From the NCBI GenBank assembly GCA_012799535.1, contig JAAZLB010000015.1, positions 1 to 5,326 of the forward strand: DNA of 5,326 bases. Direction: 5' to 3'. Position 1 is the first letter of the stretch, and the number at the start of each line of letters is the position of its first letter. Below the pieces are notes generated by a model. The model was not told where the DNA came from and did not search any database. It worked only from the letters and a program-made list of their open reading frames with translations. Positions 1-5,326 of this stretch are shown piece by piece. This DNA is from Bacillota bacterium. Lineage in GTDB: Bacteria; Bacillota; Limnochordia; Darwinibacteriales; Darwinibacteriaceae. The translations under genes were made by a program, and so were the position numbers.

Positions 1-2
1 AC

Positions 3-263
3 TTTCCCATTTTCCAAGGTACCCTTGATGATCTTCGGGGACAACCTCAGATTATTGTAGCTAATATTGTAGCCCATGTGATTGGCCCTATGCTACCACA
101 AGTTTACGAGGTGCTCCAGCCAGGTGGATTTTTTATTGCCTCCGGTGTAATTCAAGATCGGGACCAAGAAATTCTTGGCCTTGCAGAACAGGCCGGTTTA
201 CGTTTGCTCCGCCGTGTGCAACGGGATGAATGGGTAAGCTACCTATTCCAAAGGGGTGAATAA
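3..263 (+). CDS. prmA: Ribosomal protein L11 methyltransferase, C-terminal fragment (5' end outside window)
   Basis: This is the last 86 residues of PrmA, the SAM-dependent enzyme that methylates ribosomal protein L11 in the cytoplasm. The reading frame is open from base 3 to the TAA at 261-263, and the start lies upstream of the window. The visible part carries the family's VANIVAHVI segment (the 'ANI-A' motif after the SAM-binding fold, residues about 19-27 of the fragment), then LQPGGFFIASGVI, the typical 'L-pGG-fi-SGi' strand and turn of class I methyltransferases. It ends in the expected short tail (EWVSYLFQRGE). Full-length family members are about 310 residues, so over two thirds is missing because of the window edge, not because of a mutation. 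In Bacillota prmA usually follows dnaJ and precedes rsmE, and rsmE does follow here. The frame holds in-frame GTG (78) and ATG (90) codons, but conserved PrmA sequence continues upstream of both, so neither is the true start. Confidence 0.9.
   Translation, partial: FPIFQGTLDDLRGQPQIIVANIVAHVIGPMLPQVYEVLQPGGFFIASGVIQDRDQEILGLAEQAGLRLLRRVQRDEWVSYLFQRGE
251..258 (+). promoter_or_regulatory. Ribosome binding site that fixes the rsmE start at TTG 265
   Basis: The sequence AAGGGGTG at 251-258 resembles the anti-16S consensus AAGGAGGTG. It lies six bases before TTG 265, an ideal spacing. The alternative GTG at 256 sits inside this site and would have no usable Shine-Dalgarno sequence. The site lies within the last codons of prmA, so the two genes are translationally adjacent. 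Confidence 0.75.
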
Positions 264-264
264 T

Positions 265-1008
265 TTGGCGCGTTTTTTTCTCCACAATGATCAAATAGCA
301 GATCAGGTGGTGACCATTATCGGTGATGACGCCCATCACATTTCTCGGGTTTTACGGCTCCAACCAGGGGATGTAATTGAATGTGTAGATGAAGATGAAT
401 ATCTTCATGTAGTGGAATTAAAGCAGTTGGGCCACACCATTACTGGTCAGGTGCTAACAACCTCCAAGGTGTCCCAAGAGTCGCCCTTGCACCTTACCCT
501 ATTTCAAGGCTTGGCAAAAGGTGATAAAATGGATCTGGTCATGCAAAAAGCGGTTGAATTGGGGGTGCAGGAAATTGTTCCCTTTACTTCTCGATACACC
601 GTAGTGAAGTTGACCGAAAAACAAGCCATAAGCAGACAAGAACGTTGGGAACGCATTGCCTATGAAGCAGCGAAGCAATCTGGGCGTACTCGTTTACCAA
701 CTATCCATAAACTGCAGGGTTTCCCGGAAGTGCTCGCAAGTATCAAAGACCGTACTGCCCGAGGGGAATTGGTTTTTCTCGCCTATGAAGGGGAAGTACA
801 ACAGAGACTTAAAGGTATTGAGCTAGCACAACCTAGCTTTGCCTCGGTACTTATTGGTCCCGAAGGGGGATTTTCTGAGGAGGAAGTAGGGGACTTAATT
901 GAGGTTGGGGCTGAATCGTTATCCCTCGGACCCCGAATTCTAAGGACGGAGACTGCAGGTATAGTTGCCTTGAGTTTGCTAGGCTACAAATGGGGAGATT
1001 TAGGATAA
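265..1008 (+). CDS. rsmE: 16S rRNA (uracil(1498)-N3)-methyltransferase RsmE
   Basis: RsmE methylates N3 of U1498 of 16S rRNA in the assembled 30S subunit, using SAM. The predicted product is 247 residues, normal for the family (about 240-250). The N-terminal PUA-like domain (about 1-70) opens MARFFLHNDQI and contains DDAHHISRVLRLQPGD (21-36), the family's 'H-l-VLR-GD' signature. The C-terminal SPOUT domain (about 73-245) has QGLAKGDKMD (81-90), QKAVELGV (94-101), LIGPEGGFSEEE (196-207) and LGPRILRTETA (221-231); the last two form the trefoil-knot SAM-binding loops. I chose TTG 265 because it gives the standard family N-terminus (M-x-RFF) and has a well-spaced ribosome binding site. A GTG at 256 would add three residues and overlap prmA by eight bases. 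The gene starts one base after the prmA stop and shares a base with the mtaB start, so it belongs to a tightly packed operon. Homologous to B. subtilis YqeU. Confidence 0.95.
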   Translation: MARFFLHNDQIADQVVTIIGDDAHHISRVLRLQPGDVIECVDEDEYLHVVELKQLGHTITGQVLTTSKVSQESPLHLTLFQGLAKGDKMDLVMQKAVELGVQEIVPFTSRYTVVKLTEKQAISRQERWERIAYEAAKQSGRTRLPTIHKLQGFPEVLASIKDRTARGELVFLAYEGEVQQRLKGIELAQPSFASVLIGPEGGFSEEEVGDLIEVGAESLSLGPRILRTETAGIVALSLLGYKWGDLG

Positions 1009-2315
1009 TGTCAGAAAAAAGGCTAGCCACCGTTACACTAGGGTGTAAGGTGAATCAATATGACACAGATAGTGTAGTGACTCAGTTTTTAGAGGCAGGC
1101 TACAAGGTCGTTGATTTTAATGAAGAGGCAGATGTTTATCTAATTAACACTTGTACCGTTACTAACTTAGGCGATCGAAAATCCCGTCAAATGATTCGTC
1201 GTGCCGCGAAACGGAATCCTCAAGGGAAGATTGTAGTAATGGGGTGTCTAGCCCAAACTACTCCTGAAGAGGTAGCTGCTTTAGAAGGGGTTACTTTAGT
1301 CGTAGGTACTCAAGGACGGGGGCGTATTCTTGAGGAAATACAAGCCTTAGAACGGGGAGAACAGGCTTCTTTAGTGGACGATATTTTTCAAATTACTGAC
1401 TTTGAGGATCTGCCTGCCTTAGATTTTTCTGGTCGGACTAGGGCTACTTTAAAGATTCAAGATGGTTGTAATCAATTTTGTACCTATTGTCGAGTGCCCT
1501 TTGCCCGGGGAAGAAGTCGGAGTCGAGAGCGGGAGAGTGTCTTAGCACAGGTGGAAAAGTTAGTGGCAGAAGGTTATGGGGAAATAGTTTTAACCGGGAT
1601 CCACCTCGGTCTTTACGGTGAAGATTTGGACCCCCCTTTAAGCCTGGCCCAAATTAGTAGAGAAATTGCAGAAACTCCCGGTCTAGCCCGCTTAAGAATT
1701 AGCTCTGTTGATCCCCATGAGGTTACAGATGAATTGCTTGATTTGCTTGTGCGACATCCAGTCTTATGCCGTCATTTGCATATTCCCTTGCAAAGTGGTA
1801 GTAATCGGGTTTTGGAACGGATGAAGCGTAATTATTCTCGGGAAGATTTTTTGGAAATTGTCCATAAAATCCGCTCCCAGATTCCAGAAGTTGCTATCAC
1901 CACAGATATTATGGTGGGTTTTCCTGGAGAAACAGACCAAGATTTCTTAGATACCCTTTCCTTAGCAGAAGAAGTGGCCTTCAGTAAGATCCACGTCTTT
2001 CAATACTCTCCACGGGAGGGAACAGTGGCCGCACGCTTTGCAGACCAGATTCCAGGCCAATTGAAGGAAAAACGTAGCAAACGTCTAATTGAACTAGGTA
2101 ATACTTTAGCCCAAAAGTTTCATAGTTCTTTTGTAGGACAAGAAGTGGAAGTTTTAGTGGAGCAACAAAGCAAGACAGAAGGAACTGGGCATACAGATAA
2201 TTACCTGCGCGTCACTTTCCCTTTAGATCAGGAGTTGGACTTGGTAGGTGGGATTGTTGCAGTTAGGATTGTTTCAGCAGATCTGGAAGGGGTTCAAGGT
2301 GAATTGACTAACTAA
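1008..2315 (+). CDS. mtaB: tRNA (N6-threonylcarbamoyladenosine(37)-C2)-methylthiotransferase MtaB
   Basis: MtaB is a radical-SAM enzyme with two iron-sulfur clusters that converts t6A37 to ms2t6A37 in tRNAs reading ANN codons. The product is 435 residues, within the usual range. The N-terminal methylthiotransferase domain has LGCKVNQYDT (Cys13), INTCTVTN (Cys49) and MGCLAQ (Cys80), the three cysteines expected to hold the auxiliary 4Fe-4S cluster. The radical-SAM core carries DGCNQFCTYC (Cys154, Cys158, Cys161; Cx3Cx2C), followed by PFARGRSRSR and GIHLGLYGED. A C-terminal TRAM RNA-binding domain starts near VGQEVEVLVE, at about residue 375. The GCKVNQYDT and TCTVTN wording identifies the MtaB branch rather than MiaB or RimO. 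ATG 1008 is preferred: it overlaps the rsmE TAA by one base (TAATG), has GGGGAG ten bases upstream, and begins MSEKRLATVTLGC. An in-frame ATG at 990 would add six residues but lacks a good binding site. Equivalent to B. subtilis YqeV. Confidence 0.95.
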   Translation: MSEKRLATVTLGCKVNQYDTDSVVTQFLEAGYKVVDFNEEADVYLINTCTVTNLGDRKSRQMIRRAAKRNPQGKIVVMGCLAQTTPEEVAALEGVTLVVGTQGRGRILEEIQALERGEQASLVDDIFQITDFEDLPALDFSGRTRATLKIQDGCNQFCTYCRVPFARGRSRSRERESVLAQVEKLVAEGYGEIVLTGIHLGLYGEDLDPPLSLAQISREIAETPGLARLRISSVDPHEVTDELLDLLVRHPVLCRHLHIPLQSGSNRVLERMKRNYSREDFLEIVHKIRSQIPEVAITTDIMVGFPGETDQDFLDTLSLAEEVAFSKIHVFQYSPREGTVAARFADQIPGQLKEKRSKRLIELGNTLAQKFHSSFVGQEVEVLVEQQSKTEGTGHTDNYLRVTFPLDQELDLVGGIVAVRIVSADLEGVQGELTN

Positions 2316-2324
2316 GGAAGGGTG
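2314..2324 (+). promoter_or_regulatory. Ribosome binding site for the HIT gene, supporting GTG 2331
   Basis: AAGGAAGGGTG runs from the last bases of the mtaB stop codon to 2324. It leaves six bases before GTG 2331. An in-frame GTG at 2322 lies inside this purine-rich stretch, with no spacer, and is therefore a poor start. Confidence 0.6.
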
Positions 2325-2330
2325 AAGGAA

Positions 2331-2675
2331 GTGCATAGTGATTGTCTTTTTTGTAAAATCGCCCGAGGTGAATTAGGTACTGAACTTGTACTCGAAACGG
2401 AAAATTTTGTGGCTTTTCGAGATATTAACCCTCAGGCACCAACCCATATTTTAGTGATTCCCCGGGAGCATATTGCCAGCCTCGATCAACTAGAGCCAAG
2501 ACACGGGGAAATCATGGGGGAGGCGCTTCTTGCGATTCAAACTTTGGCTAAACAAGAAAACTTGGATCAAGGTTACCGGGTTGTGGTCAACACAGGAAGC
2601 CACGGTGGACAAAGTGTAGCCCATCTTCACTTTCATCTTTTAGGTGGTCGCTCTTTGCAATGGCCTCCCGGTTAA
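2331..2675 (+). CDS. HIT-family (HINT-like) nucleotide-binding protein
   Basis: This is a small histidine-triad protein of 114 residues, the usual size of HINT-type members (about 110-120). These soluble proteins bind purine nucleotides, and many hydrolyse adenosine phosphoramidates or aminoacyl-adenylates; the physiological substrate here cannot be read from sequence. The catalytic triad motif is complete: AHLHFHLLGG, with His98, His100 and His102. Upstream are the conserved VVNTGSHGGQ (85-94), FRDINPQAPTH (29-39) and IPREHI (43-48). The N-terminal DCLFCKI has a CxxC pair (Cys5, Cys8) like that of zinc-binding HIT members. The tail ends in GGRSLQWPPG, typical of the bacterial HINT group. GTG 2331 gives the standard N-terminus just ahead of the CxxC; GTG 2322 would add three residues. 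The gene lies 15 bases after mtaB and just ahead of the rpsU promoter, so it is probably the last gene of the prmA-rsmE-mtaB unit. No terminator is seen after it, so transcripts may run into rpsU. Confidence 0.93.
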   Translation: MHSDCLFCKIARGELGTELVLETENFVAFRDINPQAPTHILVIPREHIASLDQLEPRHGEIMGEALLAIQTLAKQENLDQGYRVVVNTGSHGGQSVAHLHFHLLGGRSLQWPPG

Positions 2676-2678
2676 ATC

Positions 2679-2707
2679 TTGACCAGTGGTGGAGAATAGA
2701 TTATAAT
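2679..2707 (+). promoter_or_regulatory. Sigma-A promoter for rpsU
   Basis: A -35 box TTGACC (2679-2684; consensus TTGACA, 5 of 6) and a perfect -10 box TATAAT (2702-2707) are separated by exactly 17 bases. This is the optimal housekeeping sigma-A spacing. It begins three bases after the HIT stop codon. Transcription would start near G2714 or A2715, giving a leader of about 54 bases before the rpsU ATG. There is no TGn extension of the -10 box. Promoter strength is inferred from the consensus match only. Confidence 0.85.
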
Positions 2708-2752
2708 AAATGTGATATTATGCCGAAGGCGCCCAAAGACGCAGTAAGCATT

Positions 2753-2762
2753 GGAAGGAGGG
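2753..2762 (+). promoter_or_regulatory. Strong ribosome binding site of rpsU
   Basis: GGAAGGAGGG contains the full AAGGAGG core, six bases ahead of ATG 2769. It decides the start against the in-frame TTG at 2751, which lies just upstream of the site itself. The match suggests high translation, as expected for a ribosomal protein. Confidence 0.85.
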
Positions 2763-2768
2763 ATACTG

Positions 2769-2945
2769 ATGGCAGAAGTAAAAGTAGGTAAAAACGAATC
2801 CCTCGATAATGCGTTGCGCCGTTTTAAAAGGGAGATTCGGATGTCAGGTGTTTTATCCGAGGCTAGAAAACGGGAACATTATGAGAAACCTAGCGTGAAG
2901 AAGAAGAAAAAATCCGAGGCCGCTAGAAAGCGGAAGTATCGTTAG
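2769..2945 (+). CDS. rpsU: 30S ribosomal protein S21 (bS21)
   Basis: bS21 is a small, very basic protein of the 30S platform near the 3' end of 16S rRNA, where it helps in translation initiation. The product is 58 residues, the normal length for Bacillota. It shows the family pattern: [19 protein letters not shown] (5-23) with the conserved 'E-lD-ALRRFKR' helix, then [17 protein letters not shown] (26-42), and a lysine/arginine-rich tail (KKKKK ... RKRKYR) that contacts rRNA. It has its own near-consensus promoter and a very strong ribosome binding site, and is followed nine bases downstream by an intrinsic terminator. Most of its mRNA is therefore probably a short monocistronic transcript. 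The placement after mtaB and before nfeD/floA matches the B. subtilis rpsU neighbourhood, except that yqeY is missing. Confidence 0.97.
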   Translation: MAEVKVGKNESLDNALRRFKREIRMSGVLSEARKREHYEKPSVKKKKKSEAARKRKYR

Positions 2946-2953
2946 TAAACCAA

Positions 2954-2985
2954 GGCTCGATGTCGAAAGATATCGGGCCCTTTTT
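2954..2985 (+). terminator. Intrinsic (Rho-independent) terminator between rpsU and nfeD
   Basis: The left arm 2954-2964 (GGCTCGATGTC) pairs with the right arm 2969-2979 (GATATCGGGCC) over 11 continuous base pairs, two of them G-U (2957-2976 and 2962-2971). They close a stable GAAA tetraloop (2965-2968). The stem is followed by C and five T (2980-2985). The flanking CCAA (2950-2953) and TTGG (2984-2987) could add a second short stem. The T-run lies only two bases before the AAGGAGG of nfeD. The tract is short (five T, interrupted from the stem by one C), so termination may be incomplete. The reverse orientation has no comparable T-run, so it acts on the plus strand. Confidence 0.88.
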
Positions 2986-2987
2986 GG

Positions 2988-2994
2988 AAGGAGG
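2988..2994 (+). promoter_or_regulatory. Ribosome binding site of nfeD, fixing the start at ATG 3002
   Basis: A perfect AAGGAGG sits seven bases before ATG 3002. The in-frame ATG at 2960 lies inside the terminator stem, has no binding site and would put 14 non-family residues ahead of the signal peptide, so it is rejected as a start. Confidence 0.9.
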
Positions 2995-3001
2995 GCTAAG
3001 C

Positions 3002-4297
3002 ATGAAGAGGCTCAGAGTTGGAATGGTTGGGGTTTTACTGTTGCTCTTAGTTCTTGGAGGGCAAATGGCACATGCAACTGCACCTCGAGTATATTCACTG
3101 CCCATCCAAGGGGAAATCGAATCTGGTTTAGCTGCATTTATTGCCCGTGGTTTAGCAATTGCAGAACGGAATGATGGAATTTTGCTTTTAGAAATTAACA
3201 CCTTCGGTGGTCGGGTGGATGCAGCAACGGAGATTAAAGATCATTTACTCAAAGCTAAGGTTCCAGTCATCGCCTATGTAAGTGAAAGGGCCTGGTCTGC
3301 CGGTGCTTTAATTGCCCTCTCCGCGCCACAAGTGGCCATGGCACCTGGTAGTAGTATGGGGGCTGCAGAACCTCGCCCCATGGATGAAAAGACTGTCTCT
3401 GCTCTCAGGGCTGAATTTGAGGCCACCGCGGGCAGGGCTGGGCGGGATCCTCGCTTAGCAGGTGCTATGGTGGATGCTGATCTAGCCATTGAAGGCTTGG
3501 TAGAGAAGGGTAAGATTTTGACTCTATCCGCGGAAAATGCAGTAGAATGGGGTATGGCGGATGTTCTGGCTAATAGTCGCCATGAGGTCTTAGCCCATTT
3601 CGGTTATGAGAACTATGAGCTAATTCCCCTGAAACCCCATTGGGCGGAGCGGATTGCCCGTTTTATTACTAATTCCACCATTAGTTCCTTACTACTAACT
3701 TTAGGATTTTTAGGTTTGGTCTTTGAAATTACCACACCTGGCTGGGGCGTACCTGGTACTGGGGGACTGATTGCCCTGGTTCTTTTCTTCGGCGGCCGTT
3801 ATGTTACAGGCTTAGCGGGTTTTGAAGAAATTGGTCTGTTTATTCTCGGAATCTTACTCTTGATTTTAGAAATTTTTGTAATTCCTGGCTTTGGTCTCGC
3901 GGGAATTTTGGGCATTATTGCGGTTATAGTAAGTGTAGTCTTGGTTTTTGGCAACGTATATGCCGCCTTAATTAGCCTGTTTATTGCCCTTTCCGTAAGC
4001 ATCGTAGCCTTCATTTTGTTGTGGAAGAGAGTTAAACAGAGTAGTTTTTGGCAGCGTTTAGTCTTATCCCATAGCGAAACAAAGGATGGAGGTTACAAGG
4101 CCCCACCAGATTTTACTCATCTTCTTGGCCAACAAGGTGTAAGCCTAACACCCTTGAGGCCTGCAGGAACTGTTATGATTGGGGACGTTAGATATGATGT
4201 GGTTTCAGAAGGTGGTTTTGTTGCAGAGAATTCTTTGGTTGAAGTGGTTTTGTTAGAAGGAACTAGGGTTGTTGTTCGGGAAGTAAATAAAGAATAA
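3002..4297 (+). CDS. Long-form NfeD membrane protein with ClpP-like serine protease domain (YqeZ type)
   Basis: The product is 431 residues, close to B. subtilis YqeZ. Residues 1-25 are a signal peptide: KRLR, a hydrophobic run of leucines and valines, then AHA near 23-25. Residues about 29-205 form a ClpP/crotonase-fold protease domain. LEINTFGGRVDAA (63-75) builds the oxyanion region, WSAGALIAL (98-106) carries the expected nucleophile Ser99, and SSMGAAEP (117-124) follows. Lys130 is placed where archaeal NfeD homologues have the catalytic lysine of a Ser-Lys dyad; that assignment is inferred. Residues about 226-340 hold four to five hydrophobic membrane segments with glycine/proline turns (TTPGWGVPGTGG, VIPGFGLAG). 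Residues about 372-430 form the C-terminal NfeD OB-fold-like domain (LLGQQGVSLTPLRPAGT ... VVLLEGTRVVVREV). In known members this domain contacts stomatin/flotillin partners, and floA follows after 21 bases. Expression probably depends on read-through of the terminator just upstream. Confidence 0.93.
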   Translation: MKRLRVGMVGVLLLLLVLGGQMAHATAPRVYSLPIQGEIESGLAAFIARGLAIAERNDGILLLEINTFGGRVDAATEIKDHLLKAKVPVIAYVSERAWSAGALIALSAPQVAMAPGSSMGAAEPRPMDEKTVSALRAEFEATAGRAGRDPRLAGAMVDADLAIEGLVEKGKILTLSAENAVEWGMADVLANSRHEVLAHFGYENYELIPLKPHWAERIARFITNSTISSLLLTLGFLGLVFEITTPGWGVPGTGGLIALVLFFGGRYVTGLAGFEEIGLFILGILLLILEIFVIPGFGLAGILGIIAVIVSVVLVFGNVYAALISLFIALSVSIVAFILLWKRVKQSSFWQRLVLSHSETKDGGYKAPPDFTHLLGQQGVSLTPLRPAGTVMIGDVRYDVVSEGGFVAENSLVEVVLLEGTRVVVREVNKE

Positions 4298-4318
4298 AGT
4301 ATTGAGGGAGGTTGAAGT

Positions 4319-5320
4319 ATGTCCTTATTTTTAACAGGTCTACCTTTGTTGATTCTTCTAGTCTTGTTGGTACTGTTTTTTAGCTTTGTACCTGTAGGTT
4401 TATGGATCTCGGCGATTGCTGCAGGTGTCAATGTAAACCTGATTAGCCTTGTGGGGATGCGTTTACGCAGAGTTGCTCCAAGTCGTATTATTCTCCCCTT
4501 TATTAAAGCTCAAAAGGGTGGGGTGGAGACTACTATTGACAAATTAGAAGCCCACTTTCTAGCTGGCGGAAACGTGGATAATGTGGTGGATGCCTTAATC
4601 GCGGCCCACCGTGCCGATATTCCCCTAACTTTTGAACGGGCTGCTGCCATTGACTTAGCAGGTAGAAATGTTTTAGAAGCGGTGCAAATGAGTGTTAATC
4701 CTAAGGTGATTGAAACACCCCTGATTTCAGCAGTAGCTAAAGACGGTATAGAGCTGAAGGCTAAAGCTCGGGTTACTGTTCGGGCCAACATTGAGCGTTT
4801 AGTTGGTGGTGCAGGTGAAGCTACCATTATTGCCCGGGTGGGCGAAGGGATTGTTACCACAGTAGGATCGAGTGAAAGCCATGCTGATGTTTTAGAAAAC
4901 CCTGACAAAATCTCCCGGATGGTTTTAAGCAAAGGTCTAGACTCAGGTACCGCCTTTGAGATTCTTTCCATTGACATTGCTGATGTTGATGTAGGGCGTA
5001 ATATTGGTGCCCGTTTGCAGATGGATCAGGCGGAGGCGGATAAGAATATCGCTCAAGCTAAAGCAGCAGAAAGACGCTTTGCAGCCCAAGCCCGTGAGCA
5101 GGAAATGAAGGCCCAAACTCAAGAGATGAGGGCTCATGTTGTGGAAGCGGAGGCAGAAGTGCCGAAGGCTTTGGCACAAGCTTTGCGGGAAGGGAAGCTA
5201 GGGGTAATGGATTACTATAATATGCAAAATGTTATGGCTGATACTCGAATGAGAGAAAGCATCGGCAAGACAAATCCAGATCAAGAATTTGGTTCGAGTG
5301 ACGAAGAACCACTACGGTAG
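4319..5320 (+). CDS. floA: Flotillin-like protein FloA (SPFH membrane microdomain scaffold)
   Basis: FloA organises functional membrane microdomains and influences membrane fluidity and the assembly of membrane protein complexes. The 333-residue product matches the B. subtilis length (331) and sequence pattern throughout. The N-terminus is a hydrophobic segment (3-23), then [22 protein letters not shown] (25-46), which is thought to form a membrane-embedded hairpin. Next come [12 protein letters not shown] (46-57), [19 protein letters not shown] (81-99) and the highly conserved core [25 protein letters not shown] (110-134). [19 protein letters not shown] (149-167) and [21 protein letters not shown] (206-226) complete the SPFH/PHB-type region. 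Residues 236-285 are a charged, alanine- and glutamate-rich coiled coil with the EA repeats (AEAD, EAEAEV) used for oligomerisation. The tail (about 318-333) is acidic and unconserved. ATG 4319 has AGGGAGG (4305-4311) seven bases upstream. It follows nfeD by 21 bases with no promoter or terminator between them, so the two are co-transcribed. Confidence 0.97.
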   Translation: MSLFLTGLPLLILLVLLVLFFSFVPVGLWISAIAAGVNVNLISLVGMRLRRVAPSRIILPFIKAQKGGVETTIDKLEAHFLAGGNVDNVVDALIAAHRADIPLTFERAAAIDLAGRNVLEAVQMSVNPKVIETPLISAVAKDGIELKAKARVTVRANIERLVGGAGEATIIARVGEGIVTTVGSSESHADVLENPDKISRMVLSKGLDSGTAFEILSIDIADVDVGRNIGARLQMDQAEADKNIAQAKAAERRFAAQAREQEMKAQTQEMRAHVVEAEAEVPKALAQALREGKLGVMDYYNMQNVMADTRMRESIGKTNPDQEFGSSDEEPLR

Positions 5321-5326
5321 GTGAAT

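Noticed and set aside
133..339. Minus-strand open frame over the prmA-rsmE junction
   Set aside because: It is antisense to two conserved coding regions, with no family similarity recognisable and no promoter or ribosome binding site evident.
2721..2745. Possible riboswitch in the rpsU leader (GCCGAAGGC, the GGCGCC palindrome, and a CAAAGACGC string faintly like part of a cyclic-di-GMP aptamer)
   Set aside because: The leader is too short and lacks the paired helices and conserved loops of any known riboswitch. The visible hairpins have only three to four base pairs.
2960..3001. ATG 2960 as a longer start for nfeD
   Set aside because: It lies in the left arm of the terminator stem, has no ribosome binding site, and places 14 unrelated residues before a normal signal peptide. 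ATG 3002 has a perfect AAGGAGG seven bases upstream.
4117..4431. A 104-codon open frame on the minus strand across the nfeD-floA junction
   Set aside because: It overlaps two confident genes and reads as low-complexity Thr/Lys/Pro-rich sequence expected from an antisense frame.
4510..4977. A 155-codon open frame on the minus strand
   Set aside because: It lies wholly inside floA, which is conserved along this whole region. The translated minus-strand protein has no recognisable family pattern and no ribosome binding site stands out.
1..5326. Search for a novel defence, mobile or repeat-based system
   Set aside because: All large frames on the plus strand belong to well-known families. I see no direct or inverted repeats beyond the terminator, no CRISPR-like arrays, no transposase, and no change in codon style along the window.

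Overview
The window is a compact, entirely plus-strand stretch of housekeeping genes from what looks like a low-to-mid GC Bacillota, most likely a Clostridia or Peptococcaceae-type bacterium. The grounds are strong AAGGAGG-type ribosome binding sites, use of TTG and GTG starts, a near-consensus sigma-A promoter, and gene order that closely follows the dnaK-dnaJ-prmA-rsmE-mtaB ... rpsU-yqeY-yqeZ-floA region known from Bacillus subtilis. The genus cannot be fixed from the sequence alone.

Layout: (1) 3-263, the C-terminal end of prmA (ribosomal protein L11 methyltransferase), cut by the window edge. (2) 265-1008, rsmE (16S rRNA m3U1498 methyltransferase), starting from a TTG one base after the prmA stop. 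(3) 1008-2315, mtaB (tRNA ms2t6A37 methylthiotransferase), sharing one base with the rsmE stop. (4) 2331-2675, a HIT-family (HINT-like) nucleotide-binding protein. (5) 2679-2707, a near-consensus sigma-A promoter placed three bases after the HIT stop. (6) 2769-2945, rpsU (ribosomal protein S21). (7) 2954-2985, an 11-bp-stem intrinsic terminator. (8) 3002-4297, a long-form NfeD with a ClpP-like serine protease domain. (9) 4319-5320, floA (flotillin-like membrane scaffold). The last six bases begin the next intergenic region or gene.

Functionally the left half is a translation-maintenance operon: modification of L11, of 16S rRNA and of tRNA, plus a HIT protein, leading into rpsU. The right half is the NfeD-flotillin pair, a membrane microdomain module. 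The two halves are separated by a clear terminator whose T-run almost touches the nfeD ribosome binding site, leaving no room for a separate nfeD promoter. nfeD-floA are therefore probably transcribed by partial read-through from rpsU. The yqeY gene that sits between rpsU and yqeZ in B. subtilis is absent here.

I see no mobile element, CRISPR array, tRNA/rRNA gene, long repeat or unknown gene system. The points worth a second look concern transcript architecture and start codons rather than a novel system. No stretch over 100 bases lacks a gene.
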